Positions 1 to 5,039 of a stretch of DNA of 5,039 bases are shown here, one piece after another. Position 1 is the stretch's first letter. Every line of letters begins with the position of its first letter. The stretch is from an uncultured Lachnospiraceae bacterium (GTDB lineage Bacteria; Bacillota_A; Clostridia; Lachnospirales; Lachnospiraceae), in the NCBI GenBank assembly GCA_910588595.1, contig CAJUQU010000299.1, positions 1 to 5,039 on the forward strand, written 5' to 3'. Both the position numbers and the translations under genes were made by a program. The notes below the pieces were generated by a model. The model did not search any database, was not told where the DNA came from, and saw only the letters and a program-made list of their open reading frames with translations.

Positions 1-771
1 GATTCCCTGCCCTGCCACATTGCTGTTCTGGTTCGCCAGTGTATTCAAGTAAAATGCAAGCGTCTTCATGCTCTCGTCATTCACATAAAAGTTCGAACTC
101 TCGACATTTACCCACACCTGCTGGAATGACAGGATCGCCGTCGTCGCGATCGCCGGCCTCACCAGCGGCAGGATGATGGAACGGTAGATCTTGAAATCAT
201 TTGCGCCGTCCATATACGCCGCATCGAGCAGTGCGTCCGGGATCTGGTCGATGAACTGCTTTACCAGAAACAGTCCGACCGGCAGCGCCAGGAGCGGTAA
301 AACGTGCGCAAAATAGGTATCCTTCATGCCAAGGAAATCGATCACGAGATATCTCGGGATCATGACTGCCACGGACACAAACATCAGTGCTGTATTGTTG
401 ATCTCGAGCAGCGCGTACTTGCCCTTGAATCGAAGCTTCGACAGCGCAAAACCAGCCATCGTGGAGAACAGGATCGACAACAGCACCACAGAACCTGTCA
501 CGATCAGACTGTTGAACACATAGCGGCTCATCGGAATGTTGCTGTTTGCCGACGCCTTGAACAGTTTCACGAAATTGTCAAGCGTGGGCTTGTGCACGAT
601 GATCTGCGGCGGAAAAGCAAAGAGTTCATCCATCGGCTTGAACGCATGGCAGACGATAAACACAATAGGGATCCCCATAAAGACCGCCAGCGGCAGGAGG
701 ATCAGTATGATCTTTAACTGCCCCCACTCAAATTTTTTGGGATTGATATTACAACCTTTATATCCAGCCAT
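1..771 (-). CDS. Carbohydrate ABC transporter permease, MalG/UgpE type (partial, 3' end beyond window)
   Basis: This is the second inner-membrane subunit of a CUT1-type sugar importer, expected to pair with the permease encoded just upstream. I translated 257 codons from ATG at 771-769; the frame is open to base 1, so the C-terminus lies outside the window and the gene is not visibly broken. Hydrophobic segments lie near residues 20-41, 87-110, 125-145 and 154-172, with another beginning near 207. The cytoplasmic EAA loop that contacts the ATPase is clear at residues 181-206: LLDAAYMDGAND, then IILPLVRP. Its first acidic residue is Asp instead of the usual Glu. The family is normally about 275-300 residues, so roughly 20-45 residues are probably missing. 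The start is fixed by an in-frame TAA at 786-784 with no other start codon in between. A gap of 95 nt with two hairpins separates it from the upstream permease gene. The family call is secure; the substrate is unknown. Confidence 0.93.
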   Translation of the reverse strand, partial: MAGYKGCNINPKKFEWGQLKIILILLPLAVFMGIPIVFIVCHAFKPMDELFAFPPQIIVHKPTLDNFVKLFKASANSNIPMSRYVFNSLIVTGSVVLLSILFSTMAGFALSKLRFKGKYALLEINNTALMFVSVAVMIPRYLVIDFLGMKDTYFAHVLPLLALPVGLFLVKQFIDQIPDALLDAAYMDGANDFKIYRSIILPLVRPAIATTAILSFQQVWVNVESSNFYVNDESMKTLAFYLNTLANQNSNVAGQGI

Positions 772-781
772 CTTTCTACAA

Positions 782-793
782 CCTTACTCCTTT
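782..793 (-). promoter_or_regulatory. Ribosome binding region of the second permease
   Basis: Minus-strand AAAGGAGTAAGG offers two overlapping Shine-Dalgarno matches. AAAGGAG ends 15 nt before the ATG at 771, which is longer than usual. The weaker TAAGG ends 10 nt before it. An in-frame TAA inside this stretch (786-784) rules out an earlier start. The gene therefore has its own ribosome site instead of depending on coupling to the upstream permease. Confidence 0.7.
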
Positions 794-801
794 CGTAATC
801 T

Positions 802-829
802 GTGAATTTGCGCCCTTCTGCAAATTCAC
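802..829 (-). repeat. Perfect inverted repeat / RNA hairpin 2 between the permease genes
   Basis: GTGAATTTGC (802-811 on the plus strand) is matched perfectly by GCAAATTCAC (820-829), giving a 10-bp stem with an 8-nt loop (812-819). In the operon transcript it lies 1 nt after hairpin 1 and 8 nt before the AAAGGAG ribosome site of the second permease. No U-run follows it on the minus strand, so it is not a standard intrinsic terminator. A role in mRNA stability, processing or translation of the second permease is inferred from position only. Confidence 0.85.
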
Positions 830-830
830 C

Positions 831-865
831 GTGCGAAAAAACTTTCATATATGGTTTTTTCGCAC
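831..865 (-). repeat. Perfect inverted repeat / RNA hairpin 1 after the first permease
   Basis: GTGCGAAAAAAC (831-842) is matched perfectly by GTTTTTTCGCAC (854-865), a 12-bp stem with an 11-nt loop (843-853). The loop contains the self-complementary octamer CATATATG (846-853). In the transcript the hairpin begins 1 nt after the TAA of the first permease. The uridine run is inside the 3' arm of the stem and is followed by CGCAC then GGUGAA, so the arrangement is not that of a normal intrinsic terminator. It may protect the upstream message from 3' exonucleases or be a processing site; both are inferences. Confidence 0.87.
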
Positions 866-866
866 T

Positions 867-1784
867 TTAATCTTCCCTGAACAGCCGTCCAAAGAATTTC
901 GAGAATGCAAATACCATCAAAAGCAGCACAACGGAAACTGCCGCGGCATAACCCATCTCATATCTCAGGAAACCGTAATCTTCAATGTGGTTTACGATCA
1001 GCTGGCCTGCATAGTTCGGCGTCGGATTTGTCCCCGCAAGCTGCACGCCGATCGCACCGTTCTGGAACGCACCCACGATCGCCATGACCGCACCGAAAAG
1101 CATCTGCGGCTTCATGGTCGGTATCGTGATGTAGATCATTTCCTGAAAACGGTTCTTCACGCCGTCGATCGCCGCCGCCTCATAGATCTCCTCATCCGCG
1201 TTCAGGATACCCGCAAGCATCGCGAGGAAACCGACGCCCATGCTCGACCACAGCGCGACGATGATGATGATGGGCAGCAGATATCTGGCATCCACCAGCC
1301 ATATGATCGGTGCATCAATGACGCCGAGCCGCATCAGAAAACTGTTTAAATACCCCATCTGGTCCCCGGAGAAGATGATCTTCCACAGGACCGTCATCGA
1401 TACCGCACCCGTCATACTCGGCGAGTAAAAGATCACTGTCAGTATGGTCCTGGGCACCGAGCTGAGCTGCGCCAGACACCATGCCACCAGAAATGACAGC
1501 ACATATCCGCCCGGTCCCACGATCACCGCGTAGATGATCGTGTTGGGCAGTACCTTCTGCATGAAGATGTCATCCGCCGTCAACAGATTGATATAGTTCA
1601 GAAAGCCTTTGAAGGTTGGCGCCTGTATCGTGTCATAGCTCGTAAAAGAAAGTGCGATCGCCACCAGCATCGGGATGATGATGAAGATGGTGAACAGGAT
1701 CACATACGGCGCCAGAAATGCGTATGCAGCCTTGTTCGCGTGTTCGCGCTGCGCAGCCTTCGTCTTGTTTGTTTTTGCCGCCAT
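867..1784 (-). CDS. Sugar ABC transporter permease, MalF/UgpA/LplB type
   Basis: This 305-residue protein is the first membrane subunit of the importer. A short charged cytoplasmic N-terminus (residues 1-18, Lys-rich) is followed by six likely membrane segments near residues 21-47, 83-107, 112-135, 168-192, 227-246 and 277-298. The EAA loop that docks onto the ATPase is at residues 201-226 (YEAAAIDGVKNRF, then ITIPTMKP) and is close to consensus. GYLNSFLMRLG (144-154) followed by IIWLVD (160-165) is also typical of this permease type. The length is normal and the reading frame is intact. The ATG lies immediately after the TAA of the binding-protein gene, with a strong GAAGGAGG site 8 nt upstream inside that gene's tail, so the two are very likely translationally coupled. 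Hairpin 1 starts 1 nt after its stop codon. The family is certain; the sugar transported cannot be told from the permease. Confidence 0.96.
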   Translation of the reverse strand: MAAKTNKTKAAQREHANKAAYAFLAPYVILFTIFIIIPMLVAIALSFTSYDTIQAPTFKGFLNYINLLTADDIFMQKVLPNTIIYAVIVGPGGYVLSFLVAWCLAQLSSVPRTILTVIFYSPSMTGAVSMTVLWKIIFSGDQMGYLNSFLMRLGVIDAPIIWLVDARYLLPIIIIVALWSSMGVGFLAMLAGILNADEEIYEAAAIDGVKNRFQEMIYITIPTMKPQMLFGAVMAIVGAFQNGAIGVQLAGTNPTPNYAGQLIVNHIEDYGFLRYEMGYAAAVSVVLLLMVFAFSKFFGRLFRED

Positions 1785-4700
1785 TTACTTCGCCTCCTTC
1801 GATTTCGCTATGATCTCGCGTACTTTCTCGACTGTCGGTACTTCGTACTCTTTTACCATCACGCCGTTCTCAATATATCCAAACTCCTCGAGCTTTCTCT
1901 GTGTCTCCCGCTTCACGCTCTTCTGCGCATCGTCGAGCGATTCCCTCACGGATGCACTCTTTGCCCCGAGCACCACAAGATTGTATGCATCCGAAAGTTC
2001 ACGCTCCACCATGTAACTTGCCAGCGCTCTTGGCGCCTCCAGCGTCCAGTCAAGCTGCTCTAGGATGACTGCTTTGTCATCGCTGTCCCACGGAAGCTGT
2101 GCGAACGCCTCCGCATTTGCTGTGTTCCAGTAATATTCATCACCGTACGTGATCTGGAGCCGCTGTCCAAACTCAGCCTGCACCTCGGCACTCGACCACC
2201 ACTTCACGAACTCCCATGCCATCTGCTCCCGCTCCGGAGTGGATTTAAACAGGAATGTCGACTCGGCACCCGCTGACGAGTATCGCATCACCTCGCCGTC
2301 CGCATTCTCCACACCCGGGATCAGCGCCACGCCCCACGAACCGTCAATCTCGGGCGCCGCGTTGGAGATCATGTTGTAATTGCCAAAATCAGAGATGCCG
2401 ATCGGGTAGTCACCGTTTCTAAAATGCTGGTAAAAATTGGGCACATCTTTTGGCAGGTTGTATATCGTAAACAGGTTTGTCAGTGTGGTAAACCCTTCCA
2501 CATTCTCCTCGCTCGTCAGGATCGCCTTGTCGATCGCGCCGTCATACAATGTCCCGCCGCTCTGGAATAAAATAGGTGTCGTGTCGAGGAACGTCTTCAT
2601 ACCGACTGTTCTCGCTGTCGGATAATAGAAGTTCAGACCGCGCATCTGCAGATCGGGAAGCATCGCCTGCACGTCCTCGAGCGTGTCAGGAACCTCGAGA
2701 CCAAGCTTGTCGAGAATGTCCTTTCTGTAGAACATCACCTGGAAATTCATCGTCTCCGGCAGCGCGTAGATCCTGTCCCCGATGACATACGGCATGATCA
2801 GACCTGCGTTGTAGCGCTCCGCCACCTCCGCAAAGTCCGGAAACTCTGTCAGATCCTTCAACGCACCTCTGATACCCAGCTCAAATGGAATGGAATAGTT
2901 TACCCCTGTCGCCACGTCCGGGGAATCCCCCGACGCGTTTGCCAGCACAAGCTTTGTCTGATCGGGCATCAGCGAAAGATCCACCTCGATACCCGTCTGC
3001 GGCGTAAACTGTTCATTGATCAAAAGCTGCATGATCTCAAGATGCTGCCTCGAACGGTTTACCGACACCTGCAGATGCTCCGGATTGGTGTTCGTGGAGG
3101 AGTACGCCTGCTCGCCGAACGAAGTAAAGAACCGCACGATGCCAAGCCATATCTTGGTAAATATATTTTTGTTCTTGGGAAGCTGCTTTGCAGCATCCTC
3201 CTGGTACAGATAGATACTGTCAAGTGCAAAATCATTGCCGTTGAGACTGTCGATGAGGTTTGCCAGATGCTGGTTTACGGATGAAGTGCTCGTGGCGAGC
3301 TCGTCGATCCTGTAAATCAGCTCATCCGGTTTCTTCGCCAGACTTCTCAGCTGGTTCTCCGCGATCTTGACCGATGCGTACGCTGCGATCTTATTTTTAT
3401 TGGGATTGTACATCTTCGCATCTTCCATGACCTGATTGAGCTCATCCGCCCAGCCTGTCATCGTCTCTCCGATTCCCGGAATATATGCTTCCAATGAAAA
3501 ATCTCTGTATTTATCTTTGTTAGTGCCAGCAACCTTTGTCACTTCAAGCGACAGATCGTTAACCCTGCTCATGATCTTCTCGATCGTCTCTAATGACTCT
3601 CTGATCGGCTCCATGCTGATCTGCATGGAGATCGTGTGCTTTCCTGCCTCGAGCGGTATGCTGATCTTGTTGCCGTCACTGTCGACCATGGTGTACATCT
3701 CATATTTCTTCTCATATGCAAATGCATGGTTCTCAAAAGCCGTGTTCGGAATCTCACCGTCGATCTTGACATTCATAAACACTGGAAAGTCTGCCTTTCC
3801 GCTCTGGCTGTAGTGGAAAGCGATGTAGTAGTTTCCCGCTTTCTCCACTTCCAGAAGGTATGTGATCTCCTGACCGCCCTTTCCAAACGAAGTCGCATCG
3901 ACAGTATTCATCACCCTTTTCGCCGCCTGATATGGAAACAAGTCCGGGTCAAACTCACAGGTTGCATGGATTCCCGAATCATTTCTATATAGGAAGTCCT
4001 CCGCCTGTATCTCGATGAATCCATCGCCGGCTGCCACCTCACTGCCCGTGTACTGCGGAACCTGCGGTTTTGCCGTAAGCGTAAGGTTTCCGAGCAAAAG
4101 CGATCCTTCATTCAACTCGATCGTGATCGTATTTCTGCCCTGCTGCAGCTCGATGCCAAGCGGCTGGGTATATCGGTATGTGGAATCCTGTATGTACTTG
4201 TTCTGCCAGTCATAGATCTTGTCCGGCATACTCACCACTTCATTGCCATAGCTGTCATAAACCTTCCTGGGATCTAACGTCCATTGGTCAGGATTTGATG
4301 TCCACTGGCTCTCCAGCTTCTGCTGGCGCATCTCAAAGAATGGATACACCCCGTTGATCATGATCCCCGCTTCCACCGGCAGAATGGATTCACTGTTTGA
4401 CAGATAGTCAAAATTCATGTAATAGACCCCTGCCTGCGGCACATCGATCTCCAGCTCCACCTTTCCCTTTGCCGGGATGGACAGCGCGCCGTCGTCATCA
4501 CTGTTTCCCACATATCCGTACTCGTTTGTCAGACTGGCGTCTCCCGACTTGTACACATCGCTTATCTTGTAGAGAATCGGCTCTCCTGTGTAGGCGGCGA
4601 GCGTGTAGCCTGCACTGACCTTTGTGTAGCCGTTATCCAGTCTCTCGTTTGAATAAGTTTCTGTCACCGCATTCTGGGCTGTCTGCGGCTCCTGTGCCCT

Positions 4701-4796
4701 TAGCTGCATGGCTGGAGGCACTGTCATTGCCGTAGTCGCAACCATACATACCGCCATGCTAAGTGCCATGACCTGTTTTGCAATTCCTCTTTTCAT
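1785..4796 (-). CDS. Large multidomain extracellular solute-binding protein (two CBM-like domains plus family 1 SBP domain)
   Basis: This 1003-residue exported protein is the sugar receptor of the importer and is more than twice the usual 400-450 residues for this family. In order it has: a signal peptide (about 1-34); a beta-rich domain (about 50-245); a second, related beta-rich domain (about 260-422); a helical linker with an aromatic/hydrophobic segment (about 423-571); and a family 1 (UgpB/MalE-like) binding domain (about 572-1003). The binding-domain call rests on SGDSPDVA (622-629), YALPET (677-682), FYRKDILDKLGLEVPDT (689-705) and WEFVKWWSSAEVQ (861-873). The start at 4796 is supported by a lysine/arginine-plus-hydrophobic N-terminus and by GAGGGAAAGG ending 10 nt upstream. 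It is first in the operon and its TAA abuts the first permease's ATG. I see no good lipobox, which is unusual for a Gram-positive SBP. The role is confident; the ligand and the function of the beta domains are inferred. Confidence 0.95.
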   Translation of the reverse strand: MKRGIAKQVMALSMAVCMVATTAMTVPPAMQLRAQEPQTAQNAVTETYSNERLDNGYTKVSAGYTLAAYTGEPILYKISDVYKSGDASLTNEYGYVGNSDDDGALSIPAKGKVELEIDVPQAGVYYMNFDYLSNSESILPVEAGIMINGVYPFFEMRQQKLESQWTSNPDQWTLDPRKVYDSYGNEVVSMPDKIYDWQNKYIQDSTYRYTQPLGIELQQGRNTITIELNEGSLLLGNLTLTAKPQVPQYTGSEVAAGDGFIEIQAEDFLYRNDSGIHATCEFDPDLFPYQAAKRVMNTVDATSFGKGGQEITYLLEVEKAGNYYIAFHYSQSGKADFPVFMNVKIDGEIPNTAFENHAFAYEKKYEMYTMVDSDGNKISIPLEAGKHTISMQISMEPIRESLETIEKIMSRVNDLSLEVTKVAGTNKDKYRDFSLEAYIPGIGETMTGWADELNQVMEDAKMYNPNKNKIAAYASVKIAENQLRSLAKKPDELIYRIDELATSTSSVNQHLANLIDSLNGNDFALDSIYLYQEDAAKQLPKNKNIFTKIWLGIVRFFTSFGEQAYSSTNTNPEHLQVSVNRSRQHLEIMQLLINEQFTPQTGIEVDLSLMPDQTKLVLANASGDSPDVATGVNYSIPFELGIRGALKDLTEFPDFAEVAERYNAGLIMPYVIGDRIYALPETMNFQVMFYRKDILDKLGLEVPDTLEDVQAMLPDLQMRGLNFYYPTARTVGMKTFLDTTPILFQSGGTLYDGAIDKAILTSEENVEGFTTLTNLFTIYNLPKDVPNFYQHFRNGDYPIGISDFGNYNMISNAAPEIDGSWGVALIPGVENADGEVMRYSSAGAESTFLFKSTPEREQMAWEFVKWWSSAEVQAEFGQRLQITYGDEYYWNTANAEAFAQLPWDSDDKAVILEQLDWTLEAPRALASYMVERELSDAYNLVVLGAKSASVRESLDDAQKSVKRETQRKLEEFGYIENGVMVKEYEVPTVEKVREIIAKSKEAK
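1788..3083 (-). other. Family 1 solute-binding domain of the large binding protein (residues about 572-1003)
   Basis: This is the part expected to bind the sugar and dock to the permeases. It opens with a beta strand and helix (LQVSVNRSRQHLEIMQLL, 575-592) and a second strand (IEVDLSLMPD, 603-612). SGDSPDVA (622-629) and GALKDLTEFPDF (644-655) follow, as in UgpB/MalE-like lobes. YALPET (677-682) and FYRKDILDKLGL (689-700) mark the crossing region, GISDFGNYN (800-808) a later strand, and WEFVKWWSSAEVQ (861-873) the usual C-terminal helix. At about 430 residues it is by itself a full-length binding protein, so the N-terminal 570 residues are an addition rather than a replacement. Confidence 0.9.
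1793..1800 (-). promoter_or_regulatory. Strong Shine-Dalgarno of the first permease, inside the binding-protein gene
   Basis: GAAGGAGG on the minus strand ends 8 nt before the ATG at 1784-1782. It lies within the last codons of the binding-protein gene, whose TAA (1787-1785) abuts that ATG. This arrangement supports translational coupling of receptor and permease. Confidence 0.93.
3084..3530 (-). other. Helical linker with aromatic/hydrophobic segment in the binding protein (residues about 423-571)
   Basis: This region joins the beta domains to the sugar-binding domain. It is rich in predicted helix formers (for example AAYASVKIAENQLRSLAKKP, 471-490, and YRIDELATSTSSVNQHLANL, 495-514). It ends in an aromatic/hydrophobic stretch, IFTKIWLGIVRFFTSFG (545-561; nucleotides 3164-3114). 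That stretch is too short and has too much charge for a sure transmembrane helix, but it could lie on a membrane or pack against another domain. From memory, similar W/FF-rich segments precede the binding domain in long SBPs of Paenibacillus and Lachnospiraceae; this is unchecked. Confidence 0.6.
3531..4019 (-). other. Second CBM-like beta domain of the binding protein (residues about 260-422)
   Basis: The domain opens with IEIQAEDFLY (261-270), the AED-type strand common at the start of CBM6/CBM35-like modules. Further strands are visible in ITYLLEVEKAGNYYIAFHY (311-329), VFMNVKIDG (339-347), ISIPLEAGKHTISMQI (378-393) and VNDLSLEV (412-419). The 'pattern of strand, AG-YY-F-Y, strand, EAGKHT strand' is typical of jelly-roll carbohydrate-binding modules. 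Ligand residues cannot be assigned by eye. A purely structural or protein-contact role is also possible. Confidence 0.6.
4062..4649 (-). other. First CBM-like beta domain of the binding protein (residues about 50-245)
   Basis: Strand-like segments appear in LSIPAKGKVELEIDVP (105-120), AGVYYMNFDYL (122-132), VEAGIMINGV (141-150), LGIELQQGRNTITIELNEG (213-231) and LLGNLTLTA (234-242). These follow the same order as in the next domain, pointing to a duplication. The clear AED opening seen in the second copy is not evident here. The call as a jelly-roll, carbohydrate-binding-like domain is by pattern only and needs a profile search. Confidence 0.52.
4695..4796 (-). other. Signal peptide of the binding protein (residues 1-34)
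   Basis: A positive n-region (MKRGIAKQ) is followed by an 18-residue hydrophobic core (residues 9-26) and a polar stretch. A type I cleavage site is plausible after Ala34 (LRA then QEP), with alternatives after Ala29 or Ala23. The only cysteine is Cys17, in MAVC; valine at -1 does not fit the lipobox, and the cysteine is in the middle of the core. The protein could be released, or held by an uncleaved N-terminal anchor. Confidence 0.8.
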
Positions 4797-4914
4797 GATG
4801 ACCCAACCTTTCCCTCACAAACAAACCATGTAATTACGTCGTTTCTGCCATATCGTTTTTTGATCCTGATTTATTTGTTTTATTTATGAGTTAATCATTT
4901 TAGTTTTCCTTTAT
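4797..4914 (-). other. Likely 5' leader of the operon
   Basis: If transcription starts about 7 nt after the -10 box, the leader is about 118 nt and AT-rich. I find no strong terminator-antiterminator pair or recognisable riboswitch. It contains a four-codon reading frame (ATG at 4898-4896, TAA at 4886-4884) with an AAAGGA site at 4912-4907, which may be chance. Confidence 0.45.
4807..4816 (-). promoter_or_regulatory. Ribosome binding site of the binding-protein gene
   Basis: GAGGGAAAGG on the minus strand ends 10 nt before the ATG at 4796-4794. It is a moderate Shine-Dalgarno match and supports this start, which is also the one that gives a proper signal peptide. Confidence 0.7.
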
Positions 4915-4920
4915 ATAATC

Positions 4921-4949
4921 AATCTACGCTATATTAATGAAAATGTCAA
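4921..4949 (-). promoter_or_regulatory. Sigma-A-type promoter of the operon
   Basis: The minus strand has a perfect -35 box TTGACA (4949-4944), a 17-nt spacer and a -10 box TAGATT (4926-4921; 4 of 6 to TATAAT). The predicted start of transcription is near 4914. It is the best promoter-like sequence upstream of the first gene, in an AT-rich setting. The imperfect -10 would fit a regulated promoter. Confidence 0.62.
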
Positions 4950-4954
4950 TATAG
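4929..4954. repeat. Inverted repeat spanning the -35 box and spacer (possible operator)
   Basis: CTATATT (4929-4935) is mirrored by AATATAG (4948-4954) with a 12-bp gap. The two arms overlap the -35 box and the promoter spacer, where a bound repressor would block RNA polymerase. The arms are AT-only apart from the end C/G, so chance symmetry is a real possibility. Confidence 0.35.
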
Positions 4955-4966
4955 TTTCTCATTAAT
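4933..4966. repeat. Second inverted repeat flanking the -35 box
   Basis: ATTAATGA (4933-4940) is mirrored perfectly by TCATTAAT (4959-4966), with half-site centres 26 bp apart, and it encloses the TTGACA box. It interleaves with the CTATATT dyad. It may be a regulator site or an effect of base composition. Confidence 0.33.
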
Positions 4967-5039
4967 TTTGTTATTATGAATACCTAAATTCCTTGGTTTT
5001 ATCAGGCTTTGAGATCTTTTGCACTATTTGACGAAATTC

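Noticed and set aside
304..717. A 137-residue plus-strand open frame opposite the second permease
   Set aside because: It lies inside the permease coding region on the other strand and its His/Arg/Gln-rich composition is typical of a shadow frame.
1..771. The second permease as a truncated pseudogene
   Set aside because: The frame is open to the first base of the window and all motifs expected to this point are intact. The end is missing only because the window stops.
831..865. Intrinsic transcription terminator ending the operon after the first permease
   Set aside because: The uridine run is inside the stem, the sequence after the stem is GGUGAA rather than U-rich, and an intact partner permease with its own ribosome site follows.
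831..1349. A 172-residue plus-strand open frame opposite the first permease
   Set aside because: It is antisense to a clear permease gene, is rich in Arg/His/Asp as expected of a shadow frame, has no domain I recognise, and begins within the hairpin region.
4973..5001. A second promoter with -10 CATAAT (4978-4973)
   Set aside because: The -10 box matches 5 of 6, but the sequence 17-18 nt upstream (TAAAAC or ATAAAA) does not resemble a -35 box. The TTGACA promoter at 4921-4949 is better.
4797..5039. Riboswitch, attenuator or catabolite-control (cre) site in the upstream region
   Set aside because: I found no strong paired stems with a terminator and no sequence with an acceptable match to the cre consensus; only the promoter and AT-rich dyads can be supported.

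Overview
The window looks like part of a carbohydrate ABC-importer operon from a Gram-positive Clostridia member, most likely Lachnospiraceae or a relative. This rests on the strong AAGGAGG-type ribosome sites, the GC-biased third positions in the genes against a very AT-rich upstream region, and the protein families present. The exact species cannot be read from the sequence. All genes are on the minus strand, so the operon reads from right to left.

Layout from the 5' end of the operon (right) to the left edge. Positions 4950-5039 are AT-rich and no gene is visible there. Positions 4921-4949 hold a good sigma-A-type promoter overlapped by two small inverted repeats. A leader of roughly 118 nt (to 4797) leads to a 1003-residue exported protein (4796-1785). 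That protein has a signal peptide, two tandem carbohydrate-binding-module-like beta domains, a helical linker with a short aromatic/hydrophobic segment, and a C-terminal family 1 solute-binding domain. Its stop codon directly abuts the start of the first membrane permease (1784-867, MalF/UgpA type). Two back-to-back perfect hairpins follow (865-831 and 829-802), then a second permease (MalG/UgpE type) that starts at 771 and runs off the left edge.

The binding protein should capture a sugar or oligosaccharide outside the cell and pass it to the heterodimeric channel formed by the two permeases. No ATPase gene is seen. In Firmicutes, CUT1 importers of this kind often share a distant MsmX-type ATPase, which would explain that. 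The substrate cannot be deduced.

The core transporter is ordinary. The parts worth a second look are the binding protein's fused architecture, its lack of a recognisable lipobox, the tandem hairpins between the two permease genes, and the symmetrical elements over the promoter. I did not find evidence for a wholly new type of system.
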